Shown here: positions 20,985 through 33,700 of the stretch, piece after piece
Numbering within the stretch: position 1 is the stretch's first letter
How the letters are laid out: every line of letters starts with the position of its first letter
The notes under the pieces: generated by a model
The model's database searches: none
Seen by the model: only the letters and a program-made list of their open reading frames with translations
What the model was told of the DNA's origin: nothing
Made by a program: the position numbers and the translations under genes
Assembly (NCBI RefSeq): GCF_045679555.1
Contig: NC_092115.1
Coordinates: 34,294,728 to 34,358,727, forward strand
Direction of reading: 5' to 3'
Source: Salvelinus alpinus
Lineage: Eukaryota > Chordata > Actinopteri > Salmoniformes > Salmonidae
DNA: 64,000 bases

Positions 20985-22443
20985 TGTCATGACATCGCCC
21001 TGTTGGGTGAGGTTTATGACCCCCTCATAAATACCTTTCCCCCTTTTCTCTCCACTCTACAGAATGGACTCTTGGAAAGCCCTTTGTTAACATAGAGAGA
21101 GTATGGTAACATCAAACGGTTGGGGAATGGAACAATATTTCCCTTTCTCAACCAGTTGAAAGTGTCCGTTTGGGTACTTAAAGAATATGATGTCAGATCA
21201 GTTGGTGTCTGTGACATTATAACTGATGATAGGATGACATAAATTGTATCTTGGAAAGTCTACACATTCTAGTTATCAGATTCACATGGAATTGTTGTGC
21301 AATTTAAATGTTTAAATATGAAACTATTTATGAAAAGATTAAATGTAATTTTATCTTCTAAATGAGAGAATTGTTTTCATAAGTAAACTACGCTCACTCA
21401 GTGGCCACACCCAAGTGAACAGACATTGGTTGAGAACTATGAAACACGCCCTTCTCTCCCCCAGTACAAAAGCTGCTGTCCTAATATTTAAAAGTGCGAA
21501 TTTCAATGTGGAGGTGACAATCACCACGCTGGAATGGTGAATTTCGAATAGACCAGCCAGAATACAGCACGAGCTGATTATGGCAAGTTGGTATGAACTC
21601 TGAACGATTACTCACTAAAGAAGTGATACATCCTAGACGTCGAGTTATCAGCTGCAGCTGTAAATGTATGTGGCCTAGGAAAGGACAGACAATCTCCGGA
21701 GAAAGACAGGGTACTTTAACATATCCGCTCTACAACACTACAACCAGAAAGATTATTCAAAGGACAATGGCGATCTCTGCTGGGTAAACCAGTCTTCCAT
21801 CTTCGACCCATCTATCGAAGCACAGCTCAGAGTAAATATATATATCTTGCATTTTCCTTTTCCGAATGGGCGGTTATTAGAATGCATAAGATTCTGTATT
21901 TATGGAAGCATAGCTTCTCAAGGTCCGATAGAGACCCAATCCCTTTGTCCCTCAGTCTTCCCACTCTTTCATTCAAACTAAACCGCCTTCCTTTGTGTAA
22001 CCAGCCATCATATCGGGTTAGCCCACTAGGGGCTTTTCATGACATGATTAGTAATTGATGTGTGATCTATCCTGTGTATATATATGTAATTCTGTGTGCT
22101 TATTTAGGTATTTAGTAAATAAATAATTAAGCCAATTTGTGCATTGCTGATTCAACTTATTAGCTAGGGTTCGTGCAGATAACCAAGTACTTACGACAAT
22201 CAGAATGAGACCGATCGAGGTGACGATTAATAATTGACTGCTATTGATATAAAAGATCTTCAGATCTTTAAGAGTGGATTCGGGAGATAACCACTCTATA
22301 TAAATGAATGCTTCCGTGGTGCCCAAGGTTATTAATGGTTTAATTGTTGCATGGTTTAATTCAATCACGTAATCAATTAAATGTTAGGTAATCGATATGA
22401 TAAAATTGCATGGCATATCATTTAATCATAGTCAGACACGACA
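20985..22443 (+). mobile_element. Solo LTR, 1459 bp, with 4-bp target duplication
   Basis: The segment starts TGTCATGAC and ends ACACGACA. Both sides carry ctag (20981-20984 and 22444-22447), a perfect 4-bp target duplication typical of retrovirus-like integration. Inside, tacaaaag near 21467 may be a TATA box. The phrase ttccgtggtgccc near 22313 lies in the 3' part. Over roughly 400 bp the 3' part aligns with 25600-25980 (for example ccactaggg, gtaaataaat-att-aa-ccaa-ttgtg, gtggtgcccc). It looks like the long LTR of an endogenous-retrovirus-like element whose body is gone. No viral coding sequence remains. Confidence 0.82.
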
Positions 22444-23171
22444 CTAGTGTGGAGGTTGACGGGAGAACAATAACAAAAACAATTTTACAAGGAAAATGTA
22501 TTTACTGAGCAATAATGTAAACACCCATTCTTCCAAACAAGTTATTGTCCAATGGATAGATGATCATATTATGAGCACAAAAAAAACTGCTCTTTTAGTC
22601 TACAAATGGTGTCAGTAGAGGTATTAAACCTATTGAAGTCATTACCCAATGGTAAATCTACAGGTTATGATCTTATGGACAATGTTTTACTTCACTATGC
22701 TGCTCCCCAGATTGCAGCTCCACTGAAATACATATTTCCTTGGTCACTGGAAAAGGGGACATTTCCAAATGTATGGAAGCATGCTAAACTGTGTCCAATC
22801 CCGAAAAACAGCAAAGAACCCATTATTCCTGACAATAGTCGACCAATTAGTCTACTCCCTTCACTCCGTAAGATATTGGAGGGTATTGTGAGTAGACAAA
22901 TACGGGGGTATATGAAATGATCTGATTACAGCCAATCAGCACGCTTATCCCAAAACCAATTCCACTACCACTGCATTGGTTGACATGACTGACCAGTGGC
23001 TCAATGCTATGGATAATGGCAGGTTTGTGGGTGTACTATTTTTACATTTTAGTGCAGCATTTGATTTAGTGCATCATTAAATCATTTTGACAAAATGATT
23101 GCATTATGGGTTTAAGGAGGCAGCATTGAATTGTGTACAGTTATTCTAACTGACAGGAAACTGTCCACCCA

Positions 23172-26100
23172 CAGTACCAGACAAAAGTTTGGACACACCT
23201 ACTCATTCAAGAGTTTTTCTTTATTTGTACTATTTTCCACATTGTAGAATAATAGTGAAGACATCAAAACTATGAAATAACACACATGGAATAATGTTGT
23301 AACCAAAAAAGTATATTTTATATTTGAGATTCTTCAAATTAGCCACCCTTTGCCTTGATGATAGAATTGCACACTCTTGGCATTCTCTCAACCAGCTTAA
23401 TGAGGTAGTCACCTGAAATGCATTTAAATTAACAGGTATTCCTTATTTATTTCCTTCTTAATTCGTTTGAGCCAATCAGTTGTGTTGTGACAAGGTAGGG
23501 TTAGTATACAGAAGACAGCCCTATTTGGTAAAGACCAAGTCCATATTATGGCAAGAACAGCTCAAATAAACTAAAAGTAAAACGACACTCCATCATTACT
23601 TTAAGACATGAAGGTCAGTCAATACGGAACATTTCAAGAACTTAAGGTTTCTTCAAGGGCAGTCTCAAAAACCATCAAGTGCTATGATGAAACTGGCTCT
23701 CATGAGGACAACCACAGGAAATTAAGACCCATAGTTACCTCTGCTACAGAGGATACATTCATAAGAGTTACCAGCCTCAGAAATTGCTGCCCAAATAAAT
23801 GCTTCACAGAGTTCAAGTAACAGACACATCTCAACATCAACTGTTCAGAGGAGACTGCGTGAATCAGGCCTTCCTGGTCAAATTGCTGCAAAGAAACCAC
23901 TACTAAAGGACACCAATAAGAAAAATAGACTTTCTTGGACCAAGAAACATGGGCAATGGACATTGGACTGGTAGAAATCTGTAAAGCCGTAAAGCATGGA
24001 GGAGGTGTGATGGTGCTTCGCTGGTGACACTGTCAGTGATTTATTTAGAATTCAAGGCACACTTAACCAGCATGGCTAACACAGCAGTCTGCAGCGACAC
24101 GCCATCTCGTCTAGTTTGCTCTTAGTGGGACTATCATTTGTTTTTTAACAGGACAATTATCCAACACACCTCCAGGCTGTGTAAGGGCTATTTGACCAAA
24201 AAGGAGAGTGATGGAGTGCTGCAGCAGATGACCTGGCCTCCACAATCCCCCGACCTCAACCCAATTGAGATGGTTTGGGATGAGTTTGCCGTAGAGTGAA
24301 GGAAAAGCAGCCAACAAGTGCTCAGCATATGTGGGAACTCCTTCACGAATGTTGGAAAAGCATTCCAGGTGAAGCTGGTTGAGATAATGCCAAGAGTGCG
24401 CAAACATTTCAGGACTGTCCTGTGAGGATCACTTTGGGTCAGATCAGCATAGCAATGGCTGACAATAACCAAACCTTCTCTTACCCGGAGAGGGGAGGAG
24501 GGAACTGGTGTGCGGGTTTTGACACCTCGACACCCTGTCGTAAATGTAAGTTTATGGCTCTTTCTCCCCCTTTAGTATCAACCAAAGGAATATCTTTGTT
24601 CCACAGACAGTTTTCCACTTGAAACTCTAACACGGTCAAACGTGGATAATGGAACAACATTTATAACATAATGTGGGGAATGGTCAGTGGGGAGCTATGG
24701 AAAATGAATGTAATATTGCTTTCATTTTGTGATGTTATACAAAACTGTATGGCTGGAACATAACTTGGAAAGTATATCCCCTTTATCTGTCAAGTTTCCA
24801 TCCAATTTGTTGTGCATATAATATGAAACAGGATGAAAGTATTTTTGTTAAGATATGAATGTGATTTTAGGAGCTATAAGATAATTTATCTCCTATAAAC
24901 TGTGCATAAGTAGCCACGCCGCGAGTGAGGTCAGAGAGCGTGTCAGAAAGACGGAGCCTTCCCCTTCTGCCAGAGTGCATTAAAAGCCTTAGTAACGAAA
25001 TTAACATTCGACCAGGAAACATGAGGTGGTAGCTTCATATTTAAAATGTTTGGAACTTTGAAACTCAACACGAGGTGGAGAAATAAACTCACCTTCTTTT
25101 AGACCGGGAAAGATGGGGAGCTGTAGCCCACGTCTAAAGTGGTTTAAATCCTGACTATCAACACGAGGAGGAAAAGGCGAGAAGCTCACCTCAGACCATC
25201 CCTGGTACAGCTGATTAGCTGTCCTAAGACAGATATCGAGAAAAGCGAATCTAAGTGAGACTATCCTCCCACGCTCACCACCAATGGGAACCGTCGACAT
25301 GGCTGGCTATCTTCCAGAGTGAACAACAGTAGAAGACGGGAAAGGGGAGACCCCTTTCGGACAATCAGAGCCATACAGCTTGCCACTGAAAGGCCAACAA
25401 TCTTTCTAAAGAGGGCTGGTTCCCAACTGAAAAAGGCACTCACACGTAAATACATTCATGATTTCTTATTCCAAACGGGCGGCGGTTCGGTGCAAAGTAT
25501 ATGATTAATGTGAGAATAGTTCTGAAATGTATCCACGATAAGTGTCCCTTTTTCTTTCTCTCTCCTCCCCACCACTCTTAATTTGTTGTGTAATAGCCAC
25601 CATATTTTGTCAGTCCACTAGGGACCTTTGTCTCATGTAATGGGTGTATGCTTATTCTGTTATCATTTAGTTAGCTAGTAAATAAATTATTAAACCAACT
25701 TGTGTAGTACTGAATCATGAGTGAGGCTGGGTTTTTTGCAAATGCATGAGGTTACGACTGTTCAGAATGATGATATGATAAGAGGTAACGATTAATACGA
25801 TGACTGTTTATTGATGTAATAGGTAAAGACCTTATAGAGTTTAATTCAGGAGATGGTAACTCTTTAAACAACCTCTTCTGTGGTGCCCCAAATTCCTTAT
25901 GAGTTAATTGTTACATGATGAATTTAATCGGGTAACAATTAAACATAGTTAGTGAATTAAACAAATAACAGTCATCAGATTAATGAAAGTAAAGTCACAA
26001 CACAATAAAACAATACATTTTGATTTGTTTAACACTTTTTTGGTTAGTACATGATTCCATATGTGTTATTTCATAGTTTTGATGTCTTCACTATAGTTCT

Positions 26101-26174
26101 ACAATGTAGAAAATAGTGAAAATAAAGAAAAACTCTTGAATGAGTAGGTGTGTCAAAACTTTTGACTGGTTCTG
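23172..26174 (+). mobile_element. Tc1 element (family cagtaccagtcaaaagtttgg) carrying an LTR
   Basis: The left end cagtaccagacaaaagtttg and the right end caaaacttttgactggttctg are inverted, and a TA follows the right end. The transposase lies on the plus strand in pieces, with helix-turn-helix regions at 23608-23900 and a C-terminal SPxLNPIE-like stretch (PPQSPDLNPIEMVWDE, 24238-24290). Frameshifts, stops and a deletion near 23985 make it inactive. Between about 24405 and 26003 the element is interrupted by an LTR-like segment. The remaining right 170 bp (cattttgatttgtttaacac to the end) complete the element. The whole is inserted in the LINE. Confidence 0.85.
24416..26003 (+). mobile_element. 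Diverged second copy of the long LTR, inside Tc1
   Basis: This stretch resembles 20985-22443 in order of motifs: ggaatgg-caacattt-like blocks, a cacgccgcgagtg-aggtcagag region, and the 3' part with ccactaggga, aaataaattattaaaccaacttgtg and gtggtgcccc. The ends can be read as TGTCC...CACAACA, but no target duplication is visible, and some Tc1 sequence is missing at the junction. An insertion followed by a deletion is likely. No viral genes are present. Confidence 0.62.
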
Positions 26175-27285
26175 TATATCAATGGGTCGTTTTCTTCCCC
26201 CTCATGCTTTAAACTGTGGAATACCTCAGGGGATGTGCCCTGGTCCACTTCTTTACTTCATATATACCAACGACCTTCCTTATGCCTTATCTGAAACTCA
26301 AGCAACTATATTTGCAGATTATACTTCAATTTATACAGCAAGACAATCGGTTCAACAGGTACAGCAAGCTCTACAAGTAGATCTTGAAAAGAAAACCAAG
26401 GTTATGTTGGTCTGTTCCACCAGGAAAAGGCCAACACAGCATGGGATACAATGAAGTATGGGGGGAATACAAATTGAGGAAGTGGCAGAAACCAAACTAC
26501 TAGCGGTGCGTCTAGATAACTGCTTATAATGGCCGTCTAAAATAACTAATCTATGCAACAACAAAAAATATTACAACTGCATGCATGATCAGATGGATAG
26601 CAAAATATTTACCGGGAACGATTCTTAAGTAAACAACCCAAGCATTAATTGGGAGTCAGGTGAACTACTGTTCTGTGGTCTGGGGAAAGGATCAGCAAAA
26701 TGAAATTAAGAGGGTGCACATTGTACAGAACGAAGCAGCAAGGATTGTTTTAAGGTAGAGATATGATTCTTATGTTTTAGTCATGCACAACGGCCTTGGT
26801 TGGTCACCAATCAACAAGGTAATTGAGAAGAACATGGTTATTTTATTTCACAATGTACACCATTTAAAACGGCCAAACTCCATTCACAACAGTATTCAGT
26901 TGTTAAGAGACAGACACTCAGTAAATACTAGGAATAGATTGTCCACCATCTATGTGTTATCCAGACAGAAAAGAGAAATAGGCAAAATAACATTTCGATT
27001 CAGAGCAATACATAAATTGATTAATTTATCTGAGAAAACCAGAAACAATACTTTAGAACCATTTAAATATAAAAGGAAGGTTGTGCAGGACTATGGTAGA
27101 TGAAGGAATCAATCTTTTCAGACTGTTAGAGTATTTATCTGGTCAATATGCAGTTTTTTATGTATGTTTGTAACAGTGTGTTATGTGTAAAAATGTGATT
27201 GTATTTTACATTTTATTTTTAAGGATTCTTGGAAGATTAGTCCAAATGAGGACTAAAAGAGATACTTATAAAATTAATCATATAA

Positions 27286-27789
27286 AGAAGGAGAGAAGGA
27301 CAGAGAAAGACCTGCGTCGTATATTCAATCTTGGAAATCTTCTGATTTAAACGGAATCCATCTGTGAACCATGTGTTCTGCTATCTCCTTCTTGAGCAAC
27401 TTGGTCAATGGTCACCTTACTGTGTCCTCTGTCACAATTTGTGTTAAAACTTGAAAGTTCTTCACAAATATATGGCAAGTTACAGTAATGGGAATATTTT
27501 CATCATCTGAGCTTCTAAGAAAACTCTGAAAACCATGGCAAGAAACACTCAGGGAGGGAGGAATAAGGTCAAAAGATTACAACAAGCTCATTTGTAAAAA
27601 TCTGACGAAGGAAAATGAGAGTGCCAATAGATTCTGAGCCAAGGCCCAAGTGCAACTAAACAAATTACTCCCAGAACTATCTTAGCAGGAGTGTCACTAC
27701 ATTTCCTCAATTAAACCTGTTGTTGGTATAACAGTGATTGGTGTTTATCCTTAGCCTCTTGTTGAAGGCTGGCTCTATGCAACCGTTGA
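27286..27789. other. No recognisable gene
   Basis: Between the LINE tail and the next MITE I see no identifiable feature. Confidence 0.5.
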
Positions 27790-27796
27790 CACCTCA

Positions 27797-27988
27797 CAGA
27801 CCTGGGATCAAATAGTATTTGTTTACTTTCAAATACTTTAGCTGCGCTTAATTGGCTTTGCCTGGCACGATGGAGTCAATGGAAAAGTCTCCAAAGTGCA
27901 AAATCCTCCCCATCTTGCGCTCCAGAAAGGCTCGATCAAATGCTGGCAGTATTTGAATGAAATCAAATACAATTTGAACCCAGGCCTG
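27797..27988. mobile_element. hAT-like MITE, 192 bp, with 7-bp target duplication
   Basis: The left end cagacctgggatcaaatagt and the right end ...caaatacaatttgaaccc, then aggcctg, are inverted copies of each other. The flanks are cacctca on both sides (27790-27796 and 27989-27995), matching 7 of the 8 bases usual for hAT. There is no coding capacity. A right-end fragment of the same family lies at 44592-44612 in a SNAP47 intron. Confidence 0.8.
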
Positions 27989-28511
27989 CACCTCAGCGCC
28001 AACAGTATGAGGCCCAGGCCGGCAGCTTCCTTCTGGAAGTTCTTAAAGGGCCACGTCACAGTCTCTCTGACCTGACCTTGTCGGTCCACACCCTCATTTA
28101 ATTTGAAACCCTTTTGTCTGGCATGGCTTTACTTTGTCAAACGCGCTCCTGTAGTCCCTGCATTCATTATGTTGTGCACAACCTGTAAATTATTCTGTCT
28201 GTCTCTTTACGTATTATTTGCATTTGGACATTTTTAAGTGCATCTGGACAATGACTTCACAGGTCGGTCGTACTGTCAGGGCTCTGCTTACCATGCTGGC
28301 CAGTGGCCAGACAAAGCACAGCGGATGGCCGAGCTCCCTTTTCCCAAGTCCCACCCAGATGCTGCGTGCACCGTCATCCAGCTGAAATGTAAACCCCACA
28401 TTCAGCTGTGTTTGTTATGATTGCGCCGCCGGCCCTCTCGGTGAAAACACAACGTGGCTATAACAGCGGGGCAGTATTTCAACAACAATCTGTTTGGTCA
28501 GCTGCAATTAA

Positions 28512-29529
28512 ACTGAACAAAAATATAAACGCAACATGCAACAATTTCTTTGTGTGATGAATGGGTTAATTCATATTGTTACTTGTGAGCATGAGCTAGA
28601 GCATGAGGTCAGTTGGGAACATGGCTACTTAGTATACAGTCACATGCCGTTTGTTACTTGGCATTTATGTTAATAAATGTGGTAACACATTGAAAAGAAC
28701 CTACGGATAAAAGTCTCTTCTATTTAGCTATAACCAAGGCCATTACACATTGATTTTACTGAGTTACAGTTCATATGAGGAAATCAGTCAATTGAAATAA
28801 ATTAATTAGGCCCTAATCTATGGAGTTCACATGACTGGGATTCACAGAAACCTTTTTAAAAAATGGGCCTCACAATGGGCCTCAGGATCTCGTCACGGTA
28901 TTTTTGTGCATTCAAATTGCCATCGATAAAATGCAATTGTGTTCATTGTCCGTAGCTTATGCCTGCCCATACCATAACCCCACCACCAACAAGGGCACTC
29001 TGTTCACAACATTGGCATCAGCAAACCACTAGTTCACACAACGCCATACACGTGGTCTGTGGTTGAGGCCGGTTGGAGGTACTGCCAAATTCTCTAAAAG
29101 GACATTGGAGGCGGTTTATGGTCGAGAAATGAACATTAAATTTTCTGGCAACAGCTCTGATGGACATTGCAGAAGTCAGCATGCCAACTACACCCTTCTT
29201 CAAAAGTTGAGACATCTGTGGCATTGTGTTGTGTGACAAAACTGCACATTTTAGAGTGGCCTTTTATTGTACCCAGCACAAGGCGCACATGTGTAATGAT
29301 CATGCTGTTTAATCAGATTATTGATATGCCACACCTGTCAGGTGGAAGGATCATCTTGGCAAAGGAGAAAGGCTCACTAAAAGGGATGTAAACAAATTTG
29401 TGCACCATTTTTTTTTGGTGTATGGCACATAAGCTTTTTGTGTGTATGGAACATTTCTGGGATCTTTTATTTCAGCTCATGAAACATGGGACCAACACTT
29501 TACATGTTGCGTTTATATTTTTGTTCAGT
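28512..29529 (-). mobile_element. Internally deleted Tc1 (family ctgaacaaaaatataaac)
   Basis: Both terminal repeats are present (actgaacaaaaatataaac at the left, its complement ending ttgttcagt at the right). Between them are remnants of a minus-strand transposase: the MVWAGISNG-equivalent region near 28960, and a deleted middle. About 200 bp near 28553-28749 is foreign. It begins tgtgatgaatgg and ends ccattacaca, and is possibly a small TG...CA insertion with only ttg shared at the edges. Confidence 0.82.
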
Positions 29530-29899
29530 CTACATCACTAGGTGGTCAAACAAGTTAACACCAGCAGGCATGATAATTACGATTATTTATTTTGGTAGGT
29601 GGTCTTAGGCAAAGGTAACACTTATTTGGTGACTATTATTTCCCTTTGCACCTGGACATCTAATACAGCAGTTTAAAGTAAAGTACCTTTAAGTGTGTTG
29701 TCATAATGTTTGAACTTGACCCCATCTGCGTCTGGTAGAAAGAGGGTGTGGCATTGGTTGGTTGAAAAACGGCCACTCAATTTGACAATAGCGTATAGAA
29801 GTTTTATCATGTATATTTTAATCATACAAAGCAGATTCAGAATAGTAGTGTCTATATTGAATAGCAGTACTTTGGAGAGTTAGGGATATTGCCCTAGAG

Positions 29900-30052
29900 C
29901 AGGGATATTCAACTCTTACCCTTGGAGCTCCGGAGCCTGCTGATTTTCTGTTCTACCTGAAAAGTAATTGCACCTACCTGGTCATCGATTAGAGGAAAAC
30001 AATGGACAAACACAGTGGAACCGGCTTCGAGGTCCAGAGTTGAGTTTGAGTG
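29900..30052. mobile_element. hAT-like MITE, 153 bp, with perfect 8-bp target duplication
   Basis: The flanks ccctagag are identical (29892-29899 and 30053-30060). The left end cagggatattcaactcttac and the complement of the right end (cactcaaactcaactctgg) form imperfect inverted repeats sharing tcaactct. An 8-bp duplication with short CA...TG ends fits a non-autonomous hAT element. Confidence 0.78.
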
Positions 30053-30060
30053 CCCTAGAG

Positions 30061-30765
30061 TACTGACCTCCACCAACACTAATGGTTGTTTATCTATTTT
30101 CCTCCAGAAAATCAAGAGCCAAAGACTCAACTTTATCCTGACACGAACCCAACCTCAACCCGGGGGGGAAGCCAGAGAGAGCACTATGTTATCTCTTGTC
30201 TTTATCACACTTCACCAGAGGACACTACACCCTAGTACAACAACCCCATTCTCATGTTGCAATTGAAAACTAATTTGCAAATGTACTGTACTGTAGTAGC
30301 ACAGTTACCATTCAACTCTGTCCATCTCTGCCTCTGAGAAGACCTGATGTTGCACATCATCATTCCATCATCCATAATGGCTGCATTGCGCAATCCAAAC
30401 CCTGCTGCTATGTGTGCGTGTCTCTCTGACCGGGCAGAGTGGCAGGGCTGGGGGTCTGTGCAGTGTGGCATCACCATCATTGGCTGCAGGGTAATTTATT
30501 GTAAGAGCTAAGTGTTTCCATTTGCAGCAAGCGCCACTAAAAACAGTCTCGCTGAAGGTTTCTGGGGGGCCCACTCGTAAAAGTACTGATGCGGTGTAAG
30601 CTGGCTCCCAGCCTGACAACTTGTTTGGGGAGCAGTATAGATGTGATTTTAATGAATACATAATCCAGTCATCACAAAAAGACCCTGTCCCTAGCTTCTC
30701 AAACTGTGCCAAAGGTAGGCTACACTCCCAACCATTGTGTTTTCATTCAGCAGTCACAAGGAAAA
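30061..30765. other. No recognisable gene
   Basis: Short open frames on both strands, none with motifs. Confidence 0.45.
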
Positions 30766-30767
30766 GT

Positions 30768-33700
30768 ATGAGGTGTTCCCTTTCAGTCAGTCAACTTCAG
30801 CACAACATACTATTGGGAGTCGCACTCTCACGATTTCGGTTAAAGGATCTACAATCACGCCTGACAAGGCTAATGAAATCCGCACCTCGCTGTAAGCCCG
30901 CCTTCCACAGGTGATAAGCGTGAGGCTCGGATTAATTCCTTCAATTATTCCGCTCTTCACCTCGATTCACCCTACTAAAACAAACAATTGGAAAATGAGA
31001 AGTCGCGCCATCTAAACCATCCCATAGTGGTAGAGCATGCTCACGTCCTGGACTTTCTGTGCTGAAGGCCCCATGCAGGCTATACAGTCTCACGGAAGCA
31101 CAATATATGTTGGAAGCTTGTCCATGTTTAATGCTGACCGCTATGTTACCCCACGTTCCACGTGGTTCAAGGGGTAAATCAATCTCTCCAGGGTGAGAGT
31201 GAAAAGTTAGGACACTGACCACAAGGGAGTGCCCCTCCCCCATAGATGGCTAATTGCTGGTATCATTCCTGATTCCTGCTTGTAGCTCATTAGTCCCTAT
31301 GAGGTGTCTAGTGATACAGGTTATGGGCTCTACAGGCGATTAGTTGTTGGTAGCGGAGTCGTGGGAACGAGCAGGGTTGGACATGACAATCCCACACATA
31401 GTCTCTGTGGTTCATATGAGCCCCTAAACAATTTTCATTAATGCGAATCAAATTAGAACAGAAGGGGTCCGTTTTTCAGAGCTGTCTGTCCCGTTTCCAG
31501 CTAGATTACAAGGCGCTTTGTCACCAGTACCTATGACTGGTCGATAGAGTAATAAAGTGCTAAAGTTTTTTCCCTGGGTCTATTTTTAATCCGTGCGGTC
31601 CAGAGCTGGGTACCAACCGGTTACCGAAACGCATCTTCCCCTCTAAACCAATGAAAGCTCGTTGTGACAACAGTACCCCCAAGTCGCACGGCCAATCGGG
31701 GTACATCACTGATCGTGTGTTAAAAGTGATGTCTCCCATATGTGAGTTTGATAAAAAGTGTTCCTTCTCCATGTTCAGACACACGGTTGTCAAGAGTGGT
31801 GTAAATGGAAGAAGAACCAACCTCTCCCAGTCCACAAGGTGGCGTCCTGCCCCTTCAGATGGCATTTCACCGGAGTCTCCCTGTCTGCTCCGACCAATGG
31901 TGCACATGCGCAGTTTCACCCTGGATCATGCAAACAGTGACAACAGGGTATAGACTACAATTTTTTGTGAGTGCCCTAGGCTTCTGTAGCGTTATCAAGT
32001 TGACTGTTTCCGAGGCCTCAGTGGCCATTTTGAGGGAGGAAATATCCTCCTGTCTCAAGAAGCAGGCAATCCGAGTGGTTCCTATGTCGAAGATCTGGGA
32101 CTGCTGGTACAGACAGTATTCCTGGTTACGAAAAGGGCGGGACTTTGGGTCCCATTCTAGACCTACATGCCCTCAGCAAGCACCTCATATTTTACAAACT
32201 CAGAATGCTCGTGAGCTGCCGGCTATTACAGCGATAGGCTGGTGGTGGCTGAGTTGAGGGGGCAAGCGGTGTTACACACATCCATGCTACTGTCTCATTT
32301 TAGTCTCTAGGCTTCATAAGAAACCAGAAACTTCATCTCGGCGCATTCCATACCCGGGTCTCGAGCTAGACTCACTCACGTATCACCCACGAAGGGTGTC
32401 TGGGTTTTGGCTCTGCTTAGCCAAATTTTGTCTGGTTCACACATTGCGTTTTCACCAGTTCCTATGCCTATTAGGGATGATGGCTTCTGTGATGGAAGTC
32501 GTTCCCGTGGGACTATTGTTGATACGGCCCTTCCGGCACTGAGTGCTAGCCACTCACCTAGATGCATCTCGCAGTCTAGGATGGTCGCTTCAGGTTCCCC
32601 GTCAGGCGTACTGGCCATGGACCAGTGGTGGGACCCTTTGCTTTTGTCAGGGGGCTCCCATGGGCTGAGTTGAATCGCGCAAGGTGATCACGACAGACAC
32701 ATCCCCCCGATGGTGGGGTGCGCTGTACGAAGGTGTACGTAGTCTCAGACCGGTCTCTAACCTATTGCGCCCACATGGGACTTGGCGCTGGTTTGAGGCA
32801 CTTGTGTGCTGCCCCCACTGAAGATCCTCTCCTACAAAACCGGCCTGCTCATGGTATTGGCCTCGGCTAAACGTGTTGGGGACCTCCGTGTGTTATCAGT
32901 ACACCATTCCTTTACTCAGTTCGCCCCGGACGACTCTAAGGTCACGTTGCGTCCAAATGCGGCCTTCGCCCCGAAAGTCATGGCTGTCTTACAGTTCCTT
33001 AGCTTTCTTTTTAGCTATTTACCTTTTCGCCCCATTTTGCTTCTGAAGAGCAACAAAGGTTACATACAGGATATCAGGAAATGTGACAACTTTTTGTCTG
33101 TTTTGCTAATCCAGCTTGGGACAGTTCTCTCCCCCACTGGATTGTGGAGGCATACAGCAGCAAGGGTTACCTGGGGCAAGGGTTACCTAGCGGGGTACGC
33201 AACCACTTTTGTAAAGGGTTTACTGTAGGAGATATTTGTGCTGCGGCGAGTTGGGCATCACCACAAACTTTTGTGAAGTTTTATTGCTTGGATGTCACTG
33301 CTCCCAGTATAGTACACATTGTGCTTATGGCTGGGACAGGGTAAAGTCACTAGCCAGCACGTTGTGTGTGCAATACCCAGACTGCCCCATCTGGCAGGGT
33401 CAGGTCTGGTTTGCCATGGGCTGTTTCATTTAGTATCCGTTGGGGTCGGCTAGGGGCGTGATTATATTTCCCCACATAGTATGTTGTACCGAAGTTGAAT
33501 GACTGAAAGGGAACGTAACGTTATGACTATACCTACTCTTCCCTGAAGGAAGGAAACAAGGTACGGTCGATGAAGAGCGGTATTACATTGAAGAAATGAA
33601 TCCGAGCCACAGCATATCACCTGTGGTATACGTGGCTTCCAGTGAAGAGGGGATTTCATTGGCCTTGTCAGGTGTGATTGTAGATCCTTCAACCAAAGTC

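Larger units (their letters stand above)
20800..27285 (+). pseudogene. LINE (reverse transcriptase), split by nested insertions
   Basis: Parts of one non-LTR reverse transcriptase appear in order on the plus strand. At 20850-20984 the linker includes LRNYAVKLNRKKK and, in a shifted frame, WNTVKGLLG. At 22444-23171 comes SLPNGKSTGYDLMDN, PIPKNSKEP, NSRPISLLPSLRKILE and FSAAFDLVHH. At 26175-27103 comes NCGIPQGMCPGPLLYFIYTNDL, IFADYTSIY (the YADD/FADD box mutated to FADY), and C-terminal sequence to YKRKVVQDYG. A 3' tail with aaggattcttggaagattag follows. The gaps are a solo LTR (20985-22443) and a Tc1 element (23172-26174). The reading resumes across the second gap at the same place in the RT (between LTGNCPP and the GIPQG box). 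Several stops show it was already decayed. The family looks like the I/jockey group, uncertain. Confidence 0.82.
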
